Positions 7,816 to 14,171 of a DNA stretch of 64,000 nt are shown piece after piece (the first letter of the stretch is position 1; each line of letters opens with the position of its first letter). The translations under genes and the position numbers were made by a program. This DNA comes from Stenotrophomonas sp. 364 (GTDB lineage: Bacteria > Pseudomonadota > Gammaproteobacteria > Xanthomonadales > Xanthomonadaceae): the NCBI RefSeq assembly GCF_009832905.1, contig NZ_CP047135.1, forward strand, positions 3,884,001 to 3,948,000, in the 5' to 3' direction. Under the pieces are notes generated by a model that worked only from the letters and a program-made list of their open reading frames with translations, searched no databases and had not been told where the DNA came from.

Positions 7816-8919
7816 ATGACAGACATCAGCACCCGTACCGACCTGTTCTCGCCCACTGCCCTGGGCGCCCTGCAGCTGGCCAACCGCATCGTGATGGCAC
7901 CGGTCACCCGCAGCCGCTACGGCGAAGACGGCGTGCCCCACGGCCTGCACGCCACCTACTACGCGCAGCGCGCCAGCGCCGGGCTGATCGTGGCCGAAGC
8001 CACCAACATTTCCCCCCAGGGCCGTGGCTACGCCGCCACGCCGGGCATCTGGAGCGAGGCACAGGTAGCGGGCTGGAAGCAGGTCACCGACGCGGTGCAC
8101 GCCGCGGGCGGAAAGATCGTCAGCCAGCTCTGGCACGTGGGTCGCTTCTCCAATGTGGCGTTGCAGCCCAATGGCCAGGCCCCGGTCGCGCCGTCTGCCA
8201 TCCAGGCCGAAGGCGATACCTACACCACCGACGGCTTCGTGCCGGTATCGATGCCGCGCGCGCTGGACACCGATGAAATGCCCGGCATCGTTGCGCAGTT
8301 CGCGCTCGCTGCACGCAATGCGCAGCGCGCCGGATTCGATGGTGTCGAGGTCCATGCCGCCAACAGCTATCTGCTTGATCAGTTCCTGCGCGACTCCACC
8401 AACCAGCGCACCGACCGCTATGGCGGTTCCATCGAAAACCGCGCCCGGCTGACGCTTGAAGTCACCCAAGCGGTGGTCGACATCTGGGGCAGCGATCGGG
8501 TGGGCATCCGCCTGTCGCCGGTCACCCCGGATGCAGGCAACACCCCGCCGGACAGCACCGTCATGGCCACCTACGGCCATCTGATCCAGCAGCTCAACCG
8601 CTTCAATCTGGCCTACCTGCATTTCGTCGAAGGGGCCACGGCCACATCGCGCAGCGTTCCCGACGGCGTGGATCTGGATGCACTGCGTGCGCAGTTCAAC
8701 GGCCGCTTCATCGGCAACAACAACTACAACCTGGACTTGGCCATCGCGCGCCGCGCCGAAGGCCGTATTGATGCGGTGGCGTTCGGTCGTCTGTTCATCG
8801 CCAACCCGGACCTGGTGGAACGCCTGCAGCGCGGCATGCCGCTGGCCGTCGCACCCCGCGCGTCCTACTACGGCGGCGGTGCCGCCGGCTACACCGACTG
8901 GCCACCCGCCTCACCTTGA
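7816..8919 (+). CDS. nemA: Old yellow enzyme family alkene reductase (N-ethylmaleimide reductase)
   Basis: This is a 367-residue FMN-dependent ene-reductase that reduces activated C=C bonds of electrophiles (N-ethylmaleimide, enones) and often nitro-esters, using NAD(P)H. Family blocks are intact: FSPTALGALQLANRIVMAPVTRSR at the N-terminus, the substrate-binding pair His180/Asn183 in EVHAANSYLLDQFLRD, TDRYGGSIENR after it, and the FMN phosphate loop RIDAVAFGRLFIANPDL near the C-terminus. The length is standard and the enzyme is cytosolic. It is preceded by its probable repressor gene and an operator, so it should be induced by reactive electrophiles. Confidence 0.94.
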   Translation: MTDISTRTDLFSPTALGALQLANRIVMAPVTRSRYGEDGVPHGLHATYYAQRASAGLIVAEATNISPQGRGYAATPGIWSEAQVAGWKQVTDAVHAAGGKIVSQLWHVGRFSNVALQPNGQAPVAPSAIQAEGDTYTTDGFVPVSMPRALDTDEMPGIVAQFALAARNAQRAGFDGVEVHAANSYLLDQFLRDSTNQRTDRYGGSIENRARLTLEVTQAVVDIWGSDRVGIRLSPVTPDAGNTPPDSTVMATYGHLIQQLNRFNLAYLHFVEGATATSRSVPDGVDLDALRAQFNGRFIGNNNYNLDLAIARRAEGRIDAVAFGRLFIANPDLVERLQRGMPLAVAPRASYYGGGAAGYTDWPPASP

Positions 8920-9047
8920 TCGCCCTACCCGCACCGGTACCTGCCGGCTGGTGCCCTGCATCCACGACGCATGCCGGCGGCGCAGGGCGCACCCTCGCCG
9001 GCCACCCGGCTCCCTCCCTGAAACTCCAACCCCGTAAAGGAATTCCC

Positions 9048-9431
9048 ATGACCCATGCAACCTACGTGCAGGATTACACCGCCATCGTCGAGGTACTGAA
9101 CCAGTACAACGAAGGCGGCAAACAAGCCAACAGCAGCATCATGAAGCCGGCCTTCAACGCGCAGGCGACGATCTTCGGCGTGGACGGGGACAACGCGCTG
9201 GTGGGCGGCCCCATCCAGGGCCTGTTCGACACCATCGACACCGCGTTCCGTCCTTCGCCCGATGCACGCGCCGCCATCGCACGCATCGACATCGTCGGTA
9301 CCGCGGCCAGCGCACGCATCGATACCGATGGCATCTCCGGTTACCGCTTCACCGACTTCTTCAACCTGCTCAAGGTGGACGGTCGCTGGACCGTGGTGAG
9401 CAAGATCTACCACACCCATCCTGCAGCCTGA
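9048..9431 (+). CDS. NTF2-fold, lumazine-binding-like protein
   Basis: This is a 127-residue NTF2-like cone-fold protein of the putative lumazine-binding subgroup. Typical blocks are DYTAIVEVLNQYNEGGKQANSS at the N-terminus and FTDFFNLLKVDGRWTVVSKIYHTHP at the C-terminus. The ATG at 9048 follows a good ribosome binding site (aaagga); the longer upstream frame is not protein-like. The gene is 128 bases downstream of nemA on the same strand and may be cotranscribed. These proteins are often small-molecule isomerases or binding proteins linked to oxidoreductases; the substrate is unknown. Confidence 0.83.
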   Translation: MTHATYVQDYTAIVEVLNQYNEGGKQANSSIMKPAFNAQATIFGVDGDNALVGGPIQGLFDTIDTAFRPSPDARAAIARIDIVGTAASARIDTDGISGYRFTDFFNLLKVDGRWTVVSKIYHTHPAA

Positions 9432-9524
9432 ATCCAACGGGATACGGCGGGTCAGCCGCGCGATGCGGCTGGCCCGTCGTGGCCTCGGTTGACCCTCACC
9501 ACGGGCAGGCCGGCAACCCTGTAC

Positions 9525-9767
9525 TCACGCCCTGCCGAACGGACTGCACTGCCAGCCCTGCTGCCGGCGCGCCCACGCGTCCGGATCCGGGTCGCCGCTG
9601 TCATCGCGTGGTGCCTGCCCCTCTGCAGCCACGCTGCGGCTGATGTAGGCGTGCATGAACTGGTGCAGTAGCGTTTCGACCGGACAGTGTTCGCGTGCGG
9701 CGGCTTCGTGGAAGCGGGCGCATAGGCCGGGGTCGACCGTTACCTGCATGAAGACACGCTTGCTCAT
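9525..9767 (-). CDS. Antitoxin-like small protein (RelB/CopG-type N-terminus)
   Basis: This is an 80-residue protein starting MSKRVFMQVTVDPGLCARFH, a pattern typical of ribbon-helix-helix antitoxins: a short beta strand, then DPGL, then two helices ending LHQFMHAYI. The C-terminal 30 residues are acidic and disordered (DDSGDPDPDAW), as expected of the flexible toxin-binding tail of such antitoxins. A purine-rich site (AGGAG) precedes the ATG. The neighbouring gene on the same strand encodes a SymE-type toxin, but SymE systems normally use an RNA antitoxin, so this protein need not be its partner. No RelE/ParE-type toxin is adjacent. It could also be an orphan regulator. Confidence 0.62.
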   Translation of the reverse strand: MSKRVFMQVTVDPGLCARFHEAAAREHCPVETLLHQFMHAYISRSVAAEGQAPRDDSGDPDPDAWARRQQGWQCSPFGRA

Positions 9768-9789
9768 GGGGTGCTCCTGTTGCCAAGTG

Positions 9790-9811
9790 GCGGGGCAGCG
9801 CCCCGCGCTAC
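9790..9811 (-). repeat. GTAG-headed palindromic repeat
   Basis: Read on the minus strand this starts GTAGC and folds into a GC-rich hairpin (GCGGGGC-GCT-GCCCCGC). It matches the form of the GTAG palindromes (REP-like, SMAG) known from Stenotrophomonas. It sits between the antitoxin-like and symE genes, next to a second copy. Confidence 0.7.
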
Positions 9812-9822
9812 GTGTAGGGACT

Positions 9823-9844
9823 GCGCGGCACTGCACCGCGCTAC
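9823..9844 (-). repeat. GTAG-headed palindromic repeat overlapping the symE stop
   Basis: This is a second GTAG-type hairpin, 11 bases from the first. On the minus strand it begins GTAGCGCGGTGC and closes with a partly mismatched arm ending GCCGCGC. Its GTAG head supplies the TAG stop codon of the symE gene (9841-9843), so the repeat may have set the present end of that frame. Confidence 0.6.
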
Positions 9845-10143
9845 GCTGCGGCCTTGCGCTGCAGCTTTCGCGGGATCTTCGGCGGAACGATGACCGGGCG
9901 GCTTACCACGGTGAGTACGATGCGGCCGTAAGTGGCCTCCACCTTCAGGCTGGCACCGATGTCGAAACCCACATCCAGCAGCCAACGGCCGCGCAGCTTC
10001 AGGTAGGGCACCCTCTCGGTAGGCCCCTGCTCTTCGCGGTCTGGGTACGTCAGGTAGCCTACCTTGTAGCGCATGGCGGGGCGGGAATACGCTTTGCGCT
10101 TGGGCGGTTCAAAGAAGGGCGTGTCTGCCCACGGGGTACGCAT
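9841..10143 (-). CDS. symE: SymE-family toxin
   Basis: This is a 100-residue protein of the SymE toxin family. The AbrB-like core spans about residues 28-80, with the signature PYLKLRGRWLLDVGFDIG followed by LKVEATYGRIVLTVV. In Escherichia coli, SymE is an SOS-induced toxin that condenses nucleoids and is silenced by the antisense RNA SymR. The N-terminus is basic and the C-terminus ends KIPRKLQRKAAA. A ribosome binding site (CCGGAGG) precedes the ATG. Upstream lies a 110-base block of strong inverted repeats that could encode a regulatory RNA. The stop codon falls in a GTAG palindrome, so the native C-terminus may have been altered. Confidence 0.85.
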   Translation of the reverse strand: MRTPWADTPFFEPPKRKAYSRPAMRYKVGYLTYPDREEQGPTERVPYLKLRGRWLLDVGFDIGASLKVEATYGRIVLTVVSRPVIVPPKIPRKLQRKAAA

Positions 10144-10187
10144 GCTGGACCTCCGGTTGACGTGTCGCCCCGCCGGGATGGCGGGGC

Positions 10188-10300
10188 GTCGGGAGGTTAG
10201 AAACCGTCATGCTCGAACCGGCGGGCGTATTTCCACGAGGGTGTTGTATTAGCCACCCTCCCGACAAAGGACGTCCAACTTTCGAGCATGAGGAGTTTCT
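10188..10300. other. Nested, mutually exclusive inverted repeats upstream of symE
   Basis: A compact block of dyads. The arms at 10199-10217 and 10280-10300 pair over AGAAAC/GTTTCT and CATGCTCGAA/TTCGAGCATG. A second pair, gtcgggagg (10188-10196) with cctcccgac (10257-10265), cannot form at the same time because one arm lies in the loop of the first. A short hairpin gagggt/accctc lies at 10237-10260. The AGGAG at 10291-10295 sits inside the outer stem's internal loop. This layout is typical of an attenuator or an antisense RNA with its target, and recalls phage C4-type RNAs; that comparison is tentative. Confidence 0.6.
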
Positions 10301-10641
10301 ACGCTCCGGTGAACACCATGCGCGTTGGTGTTGAGGATGGGAAATCGCTTGTTTCTGTTGATGCGGCGGGTTTGTTTGATGGGGTCTTGATGACGTTGAT
10401 TGCGTCAGGTTCCGCGCATCGAGCCGATGGTGTGTGTGGGCGCGTCCATCGGCTTGCGCGCCTGCGGCGCGGCGTTCGTGTTGTCCATGTCCGAAAAGAT
10501 CATCCACCGTCCATCCGCCGCACGTTGCAGGGCAAGGGTGAACTTTCCCGCATCGCGTCGGCCACCGCCGAAGCCGTATCCGCCGATGACATAGCCGACG
10601 GTACCGGACACTGCGTGGGCGAATGCGCGCAGGCGCAGTGA
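10288..10641 (+). CDS. Doubtful small frame in T-rich DNA next to the inverted repeats
   Basis: This plus-strand frame begins at the ATG inside the outer inverted repeat (MRSFYAPVNTMRVGVEDGKS, then a stretch ending LFDGVLMTLIASGSAHRAD). The first 115 bases, to about 10404, are clearly poorer in GC than the surroundings and have no other gene, so a real short peptide is plausible. Beyond 10405 the frame runs antisense to an NTF2-like gene and is probably accidental. It may be the 5' remnant of a longer gene, or the regulated leader peptide of the structured element. No function is assigned. Confidence 0.3.
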   Translation: MRSFYAPVNTMRVGVEDGKSLVSVDAAGLFDGVLMTLIASGSAHRADGVCGRVHRLARLRRGVRVVHVRKDHPPSIRRTLQGKGELSRIASATAEAVSADDIADGTGHCVGECAQAQ

Positions 10642-10932
10642 ACCGCCTGGCCCCTGGCCCGCGTAGGCCGCCTCGATGGCGGCGCGGCCGCGCACGGGCG
10701 GTTGGTTGCTTTGCAGTATCACGCCGTCCTCGGCAAACAGCGCGGCAAGTCCTGCTGCGTCACCGGCGTTCCATGCGCGCTCGTAGTCGCGCAGCACACG
10801 ATCGAGTTCGCTCGGCAACGGCACATCGGGAAGCTCTGCCTGCGGCTCGGCCGCCGCGGTGACTTGCGCGGCCACCGGGCTTGCCGTGAGCGCCAGCCAA
10901 GGGAAGATCAAAGCGAGTACCAATGCGCGCAT
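10405..10932 (-). CDS. Exported SgcJ/EcaC-type NTF2-like protein
   Basis: This is a 175-residue secreted NTF2-fold protein. MRALVLALIFPWLALTASPVAAQ is a Sec signal peptide. The domain begins DRVLRDYERAWNAGDAAGLAALF, the classical start of the SgcJ/EcaC/DUF4440 group, and continues ILQSNQPPVRGRAAIEAAY and FTLALQRAADGRWMIFSDMDN. The start at 10932 was chosen because it gives a clean signal sequence. The family is fold-defined and usually of unknown function; this one would act in the periplasm. It is a single gene. Confidence 0.85.
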   Translation of the reverse strand: MRALVLALIFPWLALTASPVAAQVTAAAEPQAELPDVPLPSELDRVLRDYERAWNAGDAAGLAALFAEDGVILQSNQPPVRGRAAIEAAYAGQGPGGSLRLRAFAHAVSGTVGYVIGGYGFGGGRRDAGKFTLALQRAADGRWMIFSDMDNTNAAPQARKPMDAPTHTIGSMRGT

Positions 10933-11051
10933 GGATCCGGCTCCTGTGGTCAAGGATGGCGACGGCAGCCGCCGGTGCAAGAATACGCCTGCGGCCATGC
11001 CGTTGCGGGAGGGGCACGGGTTGACCGGTCGGGTGGGCGCACGGCGGCGCT

Positions 11052-11288
11052 CTATGCAAAGCCCTGCTCATGGGCGTGCCGCAGCCAGGCTACATCCACG
11101 GCGCCGGTGAACCCCACAACGGCGTCCACGCCGCACTGTGGACAAAGCGCGGTTTGATCCTGCTGCTCGCCGTCGCACCACGCCGCAATGGCGCCAGGCG
11201 GAAACTCGGCGAAGCAGTAGTAACAGGCCGCCACATCGCTTGCGAGCAGCTGCTTGCGGTGCAGGGAAGAATCACAGGTCCTTGCCAT
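11052..11288 (-). CDS. Small CxxC zinc-ribbon-like cytoplasmic protein
   Basis: This is a 78-residue protein with four cysteines in two knuckles, CYYCFAEFP and CPQCGVDAVVGFTG, which should bind one zinc ion. The pattern matches a widespread group of uncharacterised cytoplasmic proteins (CxxCxxxF...IxxWxD...TALCPxCGxDxVxG, from memory). It lies ten bases downstream of the next gene on the same strand and may be cotranscribed with it. There is no signal peptide. The function is unknown. Confidence 0.78.
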   Translation of the reverse strand: MARTCDSSLHRKQLLASDVAACYYCFAEFPPGAIAAWCDGEQQDQTALCPQCGVDAVVGFTGAVDVAWLRHAHEQGFA

Positions 11289-11297
11289 GGCGTGCTC

Positions 11298-12335
11298 CTA
11301 CCGCATCCCGCACGTCACCCCCAGGCAACGTCCGTTCTCGATGAAACGCACCTCCGAATGCCCGGGATTGCCGGTCGGTGCCGGTACGCCGGGCGCGACG
11401 AAGAACGTGGCCGAGTGGGCGCCATACAGGCCGGCGGGAAGGGCGAACGCCTTGAGCACCGTGTAGCTGCGGTACGGCACGCTTTGTTGGCGCGCTGCGC
11501 TGGCCCCCTCGATGCGCGGGACGTCCGGCGCGCCGGTGTTCTGCTGGCGGGCGGCCTCCCAAGCGCGCAGGTCGGCCGCTGTTGCGGGGCGCAGGATGCC
11601 AGTGCGCAGCGCCGCGTCGATGCCGGCCTGGCCTGCTGGCGCTGCGCCCTTCAACTGAAAGTCCTGCACCGGGGCCGCTGCGGCATCGGTCACCAATGGC
11701 GCGCCCGGCGGCAGCCTGCCGATCACCGCGCGGCCATCACGCGCCTCATAGGCCACATCCACAGCGCGCCCGAACACTTCGCGCGCCAGGGGATTGAGCT
11801 TCACTGAGCCTTCGCCGCCCACGTAGGCGTAGCCACAGGGACCGCGATTGTCGTAGGTGCTCACCAGCAGCGGCACCCCGGCGGGCAGGCCGGTCAGCTG
11901 CTGGCGGTGATAGCCGGTCAGCAGCACCGCGGCGATACGCGTGCCACGTGTCCAGCCCACACTCCAGACCGTGGGTTCGTAAGCGCCCAGCAGCAGCACC
12001 ACCGGGGCGTCAGGTGCGTGCACCGCCACCTGGATGGTCGTGGCCTGGTGGCCGCTCTGGTCGATCTGGAGGTCGGTCTCCTTGCCGGCATAGGCACCCG
12101 CCGCATAGACCTTGGCGTTGGCCGGCATCACGAACCCATCGATGCGGCAGGTGGTCGGCGGGGTGTCCGCTTCGGCCGGCGCTTCGAACGCGAAGGGCTT
12201 GGTGGCCTCGGCGGGCTGCGCGGCGGGCATCGGCTCCGGCGTCGGCGCCGGGGTGGGTTCGGCCCGCGTCGCCACCTCAACGGCGGGATCGGGGGCGCGT
12301 CTCCCTGCCGTTGCCTGCACATTGGGCTCAGCCAT
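11298..12335 (-). CDS. Hypothetical exported protein, probable lipoprotein with damaged 5' end
   Basis: This frame of 345 residues has a Pro/Ala-rich N-terminal linker (about residues 20-55) and a folded part with VVLLLGAYEPTVWSVGWTRG and VSTYDNRGPCGYAYVGGEG. The linker-plus-domain layout is typical of a lipoprotein, yet the annotated ATG gives no signal peptide. Reading upstream in frame gives AGCASPSCTEPP immediately before MAEPNVQ, a lipobox-like AGC plus a short tether, but the frame closes at a TGA after seven more codons. A nearby ATG (12395) is in another frame. A small indel in the signal region is likely. I do not recognise the main domain. Confidence 0.7.
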   Translation of the reverse strand: MAEPNVQATAGRRAPDPAVEVATRAEPTPAPTPEPMPAAQPAEATKPFAFEAPAEADTPPTTCRIDGFVMPANAKVYAAGAYAGKETDLQIDQSGHQATTIQVAVHAPDAPVVLLLGAYEPTVWSVGWTRGTRIAAVLLTGYHRQQLTGLPAGVPLLVSTYDNRGPCGYAYVGGEGSVKLNPLAREVFGRAVDVAYEARDGRAVIGRLPPGAPLVTDAAAAPVQDFQLKGAAPAGQAGIDAALRTGILRPATAADLRAWEAARQQNTGAPDVPRIEGASAARQQSVPYRSYTVLKAFALPAGLYGAHSATFFVAPGVPAPTGNPGHSEVRFIENGRCLGVTCGMR

Positions 12336-12593
12336 GGGCGGTTCGGTGCACGAGGGCGATGCACAGCCTGCCCGGTCCCCTGCCCCTGTGCTTCATGTCG
12401 TGATCCTTCACTGTTGGAACCGCGATTCTACGACCTGGAGCCGCCACCGGGAGGCCGCACCCCGATGCGGCTGCGCGCACCTGCCGAAGGGTGGCCCGGT
12501 GCAGGCGCAGATCGTAGACTTGCCCCTGCCAGGGAAGCGACCACCGTGGTCCGTCGCCGTTGACACCCTGAGGCGCAACCGGAGTAACAGGGA

Positions 12594-13082
12594 ATGATCG
12601 TTGGTCAATGGATGACGCAGGTGCGCAGTGCCCGCGTGAAGTACATCGCACCACTGCTTGCTGGCGTGCTCGCCGCGCCGGCGGCTCACGCGCTGGATGC
12701 GACGCAATGGCGTGCCGTGGCACCGGCGATCCAGGCCGCACTGGAATGCAGGACGCAACCCGACACGGACAGCGCCGCGTGGAAGGCCCTTGACCGCAGC
12801 GCGTCCGGCGAGTTCAAGCCGATCACCCCACCCGTCCCGTTTGCCGTGTTCGGCTTACCGGTGCGCGAGGTATCCATCTATATCGATCCGGACGGTGACC
12901 TGGGCGAAAGCTACACCGCCGCGTTCAACGCCAGCGCCGCTGCTGTACGCAAGGCGGCAAAGCTCGCAGCCAATGCTGGACGCACGACGACGATGGGTGA
13001 ACTCATGCTGGGCGAAGGCAGTTCATCGCTGACCTGCACGGTGATGGGCAGCTACGATGAAAGCGACTACCAGGAACCCTGA
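12594..13082 (+). CDS. Hypothetical exported protein, 162 aa
   Basis: This protein has a basic N-terminus and a hydrophobic segment (VKYIAPLLAGVLAAPAAHA) that reads as a Sec signal peptide, so the mature protein is probably periplasmic and about 130 residues long. The mature part contains two cysteines (ALECRTQ and LTCTVMG), likely forming a disulfide, and a central VREVSIYIDPDGDLGESYTA. I do not recognise a family. The start may be the ATG at 12594 or the internal one at 12612. No operon partner is apparent. Confidence 0.72.
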   Translation: MIVGQWMTQVRSARVKYIAPLLAGVLAAPAAHALDATQWRAVAPAIQAALECRTQPDTDSAAWKALDRSASGEFKPITPPVPFAVFGLPVREVSIYIDPDGDLGESYTAAFNASAAAVRKAAKLAANAGRTTTMGELMLGEGSSSLTCTVMGSYDESDYQEP

Positions 13083-13211
13083 CCGTTCGTTGCTTCATGC
13101 ATGCATTCCTGCGCGTTGAAGAGGGATTGAGCTCCCCGCAACGCACAGGCGTGCACTAAGCCGTACGTGGACGTTTGGTCATCGGCCCCAAAGGCCGGCG
13201 TGCCAACACGC

Positions 13212-13505
13212 TCAGTAACCTGCCCAGCAAAGGAACTGCTCCAACATGTCGGGAAGGCACGCAACGCCGCCGGCGGCTTCGAACCTGCCCGAGTCGACCT
13301 TGCAATACAGCCATTGCGCATCCGTCTCTGAGTCACCTCGGCGGATGGGGGCATAGGGCTTGTCCTGAAGCACCGTATCGATCAGGTCCACGGACACCGT
13401 CCAGCCCGGGTTGTCCAGCGTGTCGATCCTGATGCCAAAGGAATGTTCCCAGTCCCCATCGCACTGATCGGCGTACCACTTCTGAAGGCGGTCAAGCGCG
13501 CGCAT
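13212..13505 (-). CDS. Imm53 family immunity protein (orphan)
   Basis: This 97-residue protein matches the Imm53 family of polymorphic-toxin immunity proteins as I know it: ALDRLQKWYADQCDGDWEHS, then FGIRIDTLDNPGWTVSVDL. Imm53 members protect against a secreted or contact-delivered toxin. The start at 13505 follows GGGGA, a good ribosome binding site; the earlier ATG at 13562 would add 19 atypical residues. No toxin gene with an Rhs, WXG or two-partner leader lies nearby, so this is an orphan immunity gene, perhaps retained as defence against kin. Confidence 0.82.
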   Translation of the reverse strand: MRALDRLQKWYADQCDGDWEHSFGIRIDTLDNPGWTVSVDLIDTVLQDKPYAPIRRGDSETDAQWLYCKVDSGRFEAAGGVACLPDMLEQFLCWAGY

Positions 13506-13592
13506 CGACGTCCCCTTTGTGACCCGGACGACGGGCCGGATGGCTGCATAGTGAGAGATCACGCACGGGCTGAACTGTGCCGGCGCGAGCCA

Positions 13593-14123
13593 TCAGTCGC
13601 CCGCATTGCTCAACCTGTCATGGATCGAATACACCACCGAGAAGATCTTCCAGCCGCGCTCGGTTCGCACCAGCTGCCACATCTCCCTGCCCCAGTTGGT
13701 CGTCGCGCCGTTGGCAAGGAAACGGTAATCGAACGACACCGACGCAACATCGCCGTCCGTGTCGATCTTCACGTTGGAGAATTCCTCGGCACGCGGCTCG
13801 GTGGTCGCCACCACCTCGTCGATCAGGGCGACAAAGGTGTTCGAGGGAAGCTGGCGCGCCTTGATCGCGTCGGGCTTGGTTTTGCGGATCGTCGCCAGGC
13901 GAACATCCTCCGACACGAACTGCCAGCCGATGTCGGCGGGCTTGTCCGAGAAGAACAGGTCCATGTAGGCCGCCTTGTCCTTGTGGATCAGCGCTGACTG
14001 GAACGCGTCCATCACGTGTTCGATCGCCTGCACATCGTCGGCCACGTTGCGTTCGGCGCGTGCCGGGGCACAGACAACCAGCGCGACGAAGAAGGCGATC
14101 AGCGGAATGCTTCGTATGGCCAT
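13593..14123 (-). CDS. Exported NTF2-like (DUF4440-type) protein
   Basis: This is a 176-residue secreted protein. MAIRSIPLIAFFVALVVCAPARAE is a signal peptide. The NTF2-like domain runs VQAIEHVMDAFQSALIHKDKAAYMDLFF through VSFDYRFLANGATTNWGREMW and ends RTERGWKIFSVVYSIHDR. The ATG at 14123 was chosen for the clean signal peptide. Its stop is 82 bases from the Imm53 start on the same strand. It is downstream of the PEP/pyruvate-binding protein gene by 48 bases on the same strand, so the two may form a transcription unit. The function is unknown. Confidence 0.85.
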   Translation of the reverse strand: MAIRSIPLIAFFVALVVCAPARAERNVADDVQAIEHVMDAFQSALIHKDKAAYMDLFFSDKPADIGWQFVSEDVRLATIRKTKPDAIKARQLPSNTFVALIDEVVATTEPRAEEFSNVKIDTDGDVASVSFDYRFLANGATTNWGREMWQLVRTERGWKIFSVVYSIHDRLSNAGD

Positions 14124-14171
14124 GCAACGCTCCAGATAGGTGGGTTCAACCGGCGCATGCCAGCGCATCCG

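Noticed and set aside
9432..10404. Prophage or integrative element
   Set aside because: The region has a toxin gene, structured repeats and low-GC DNA, but no integrase, phage structural gene or attachment repeat was seen.
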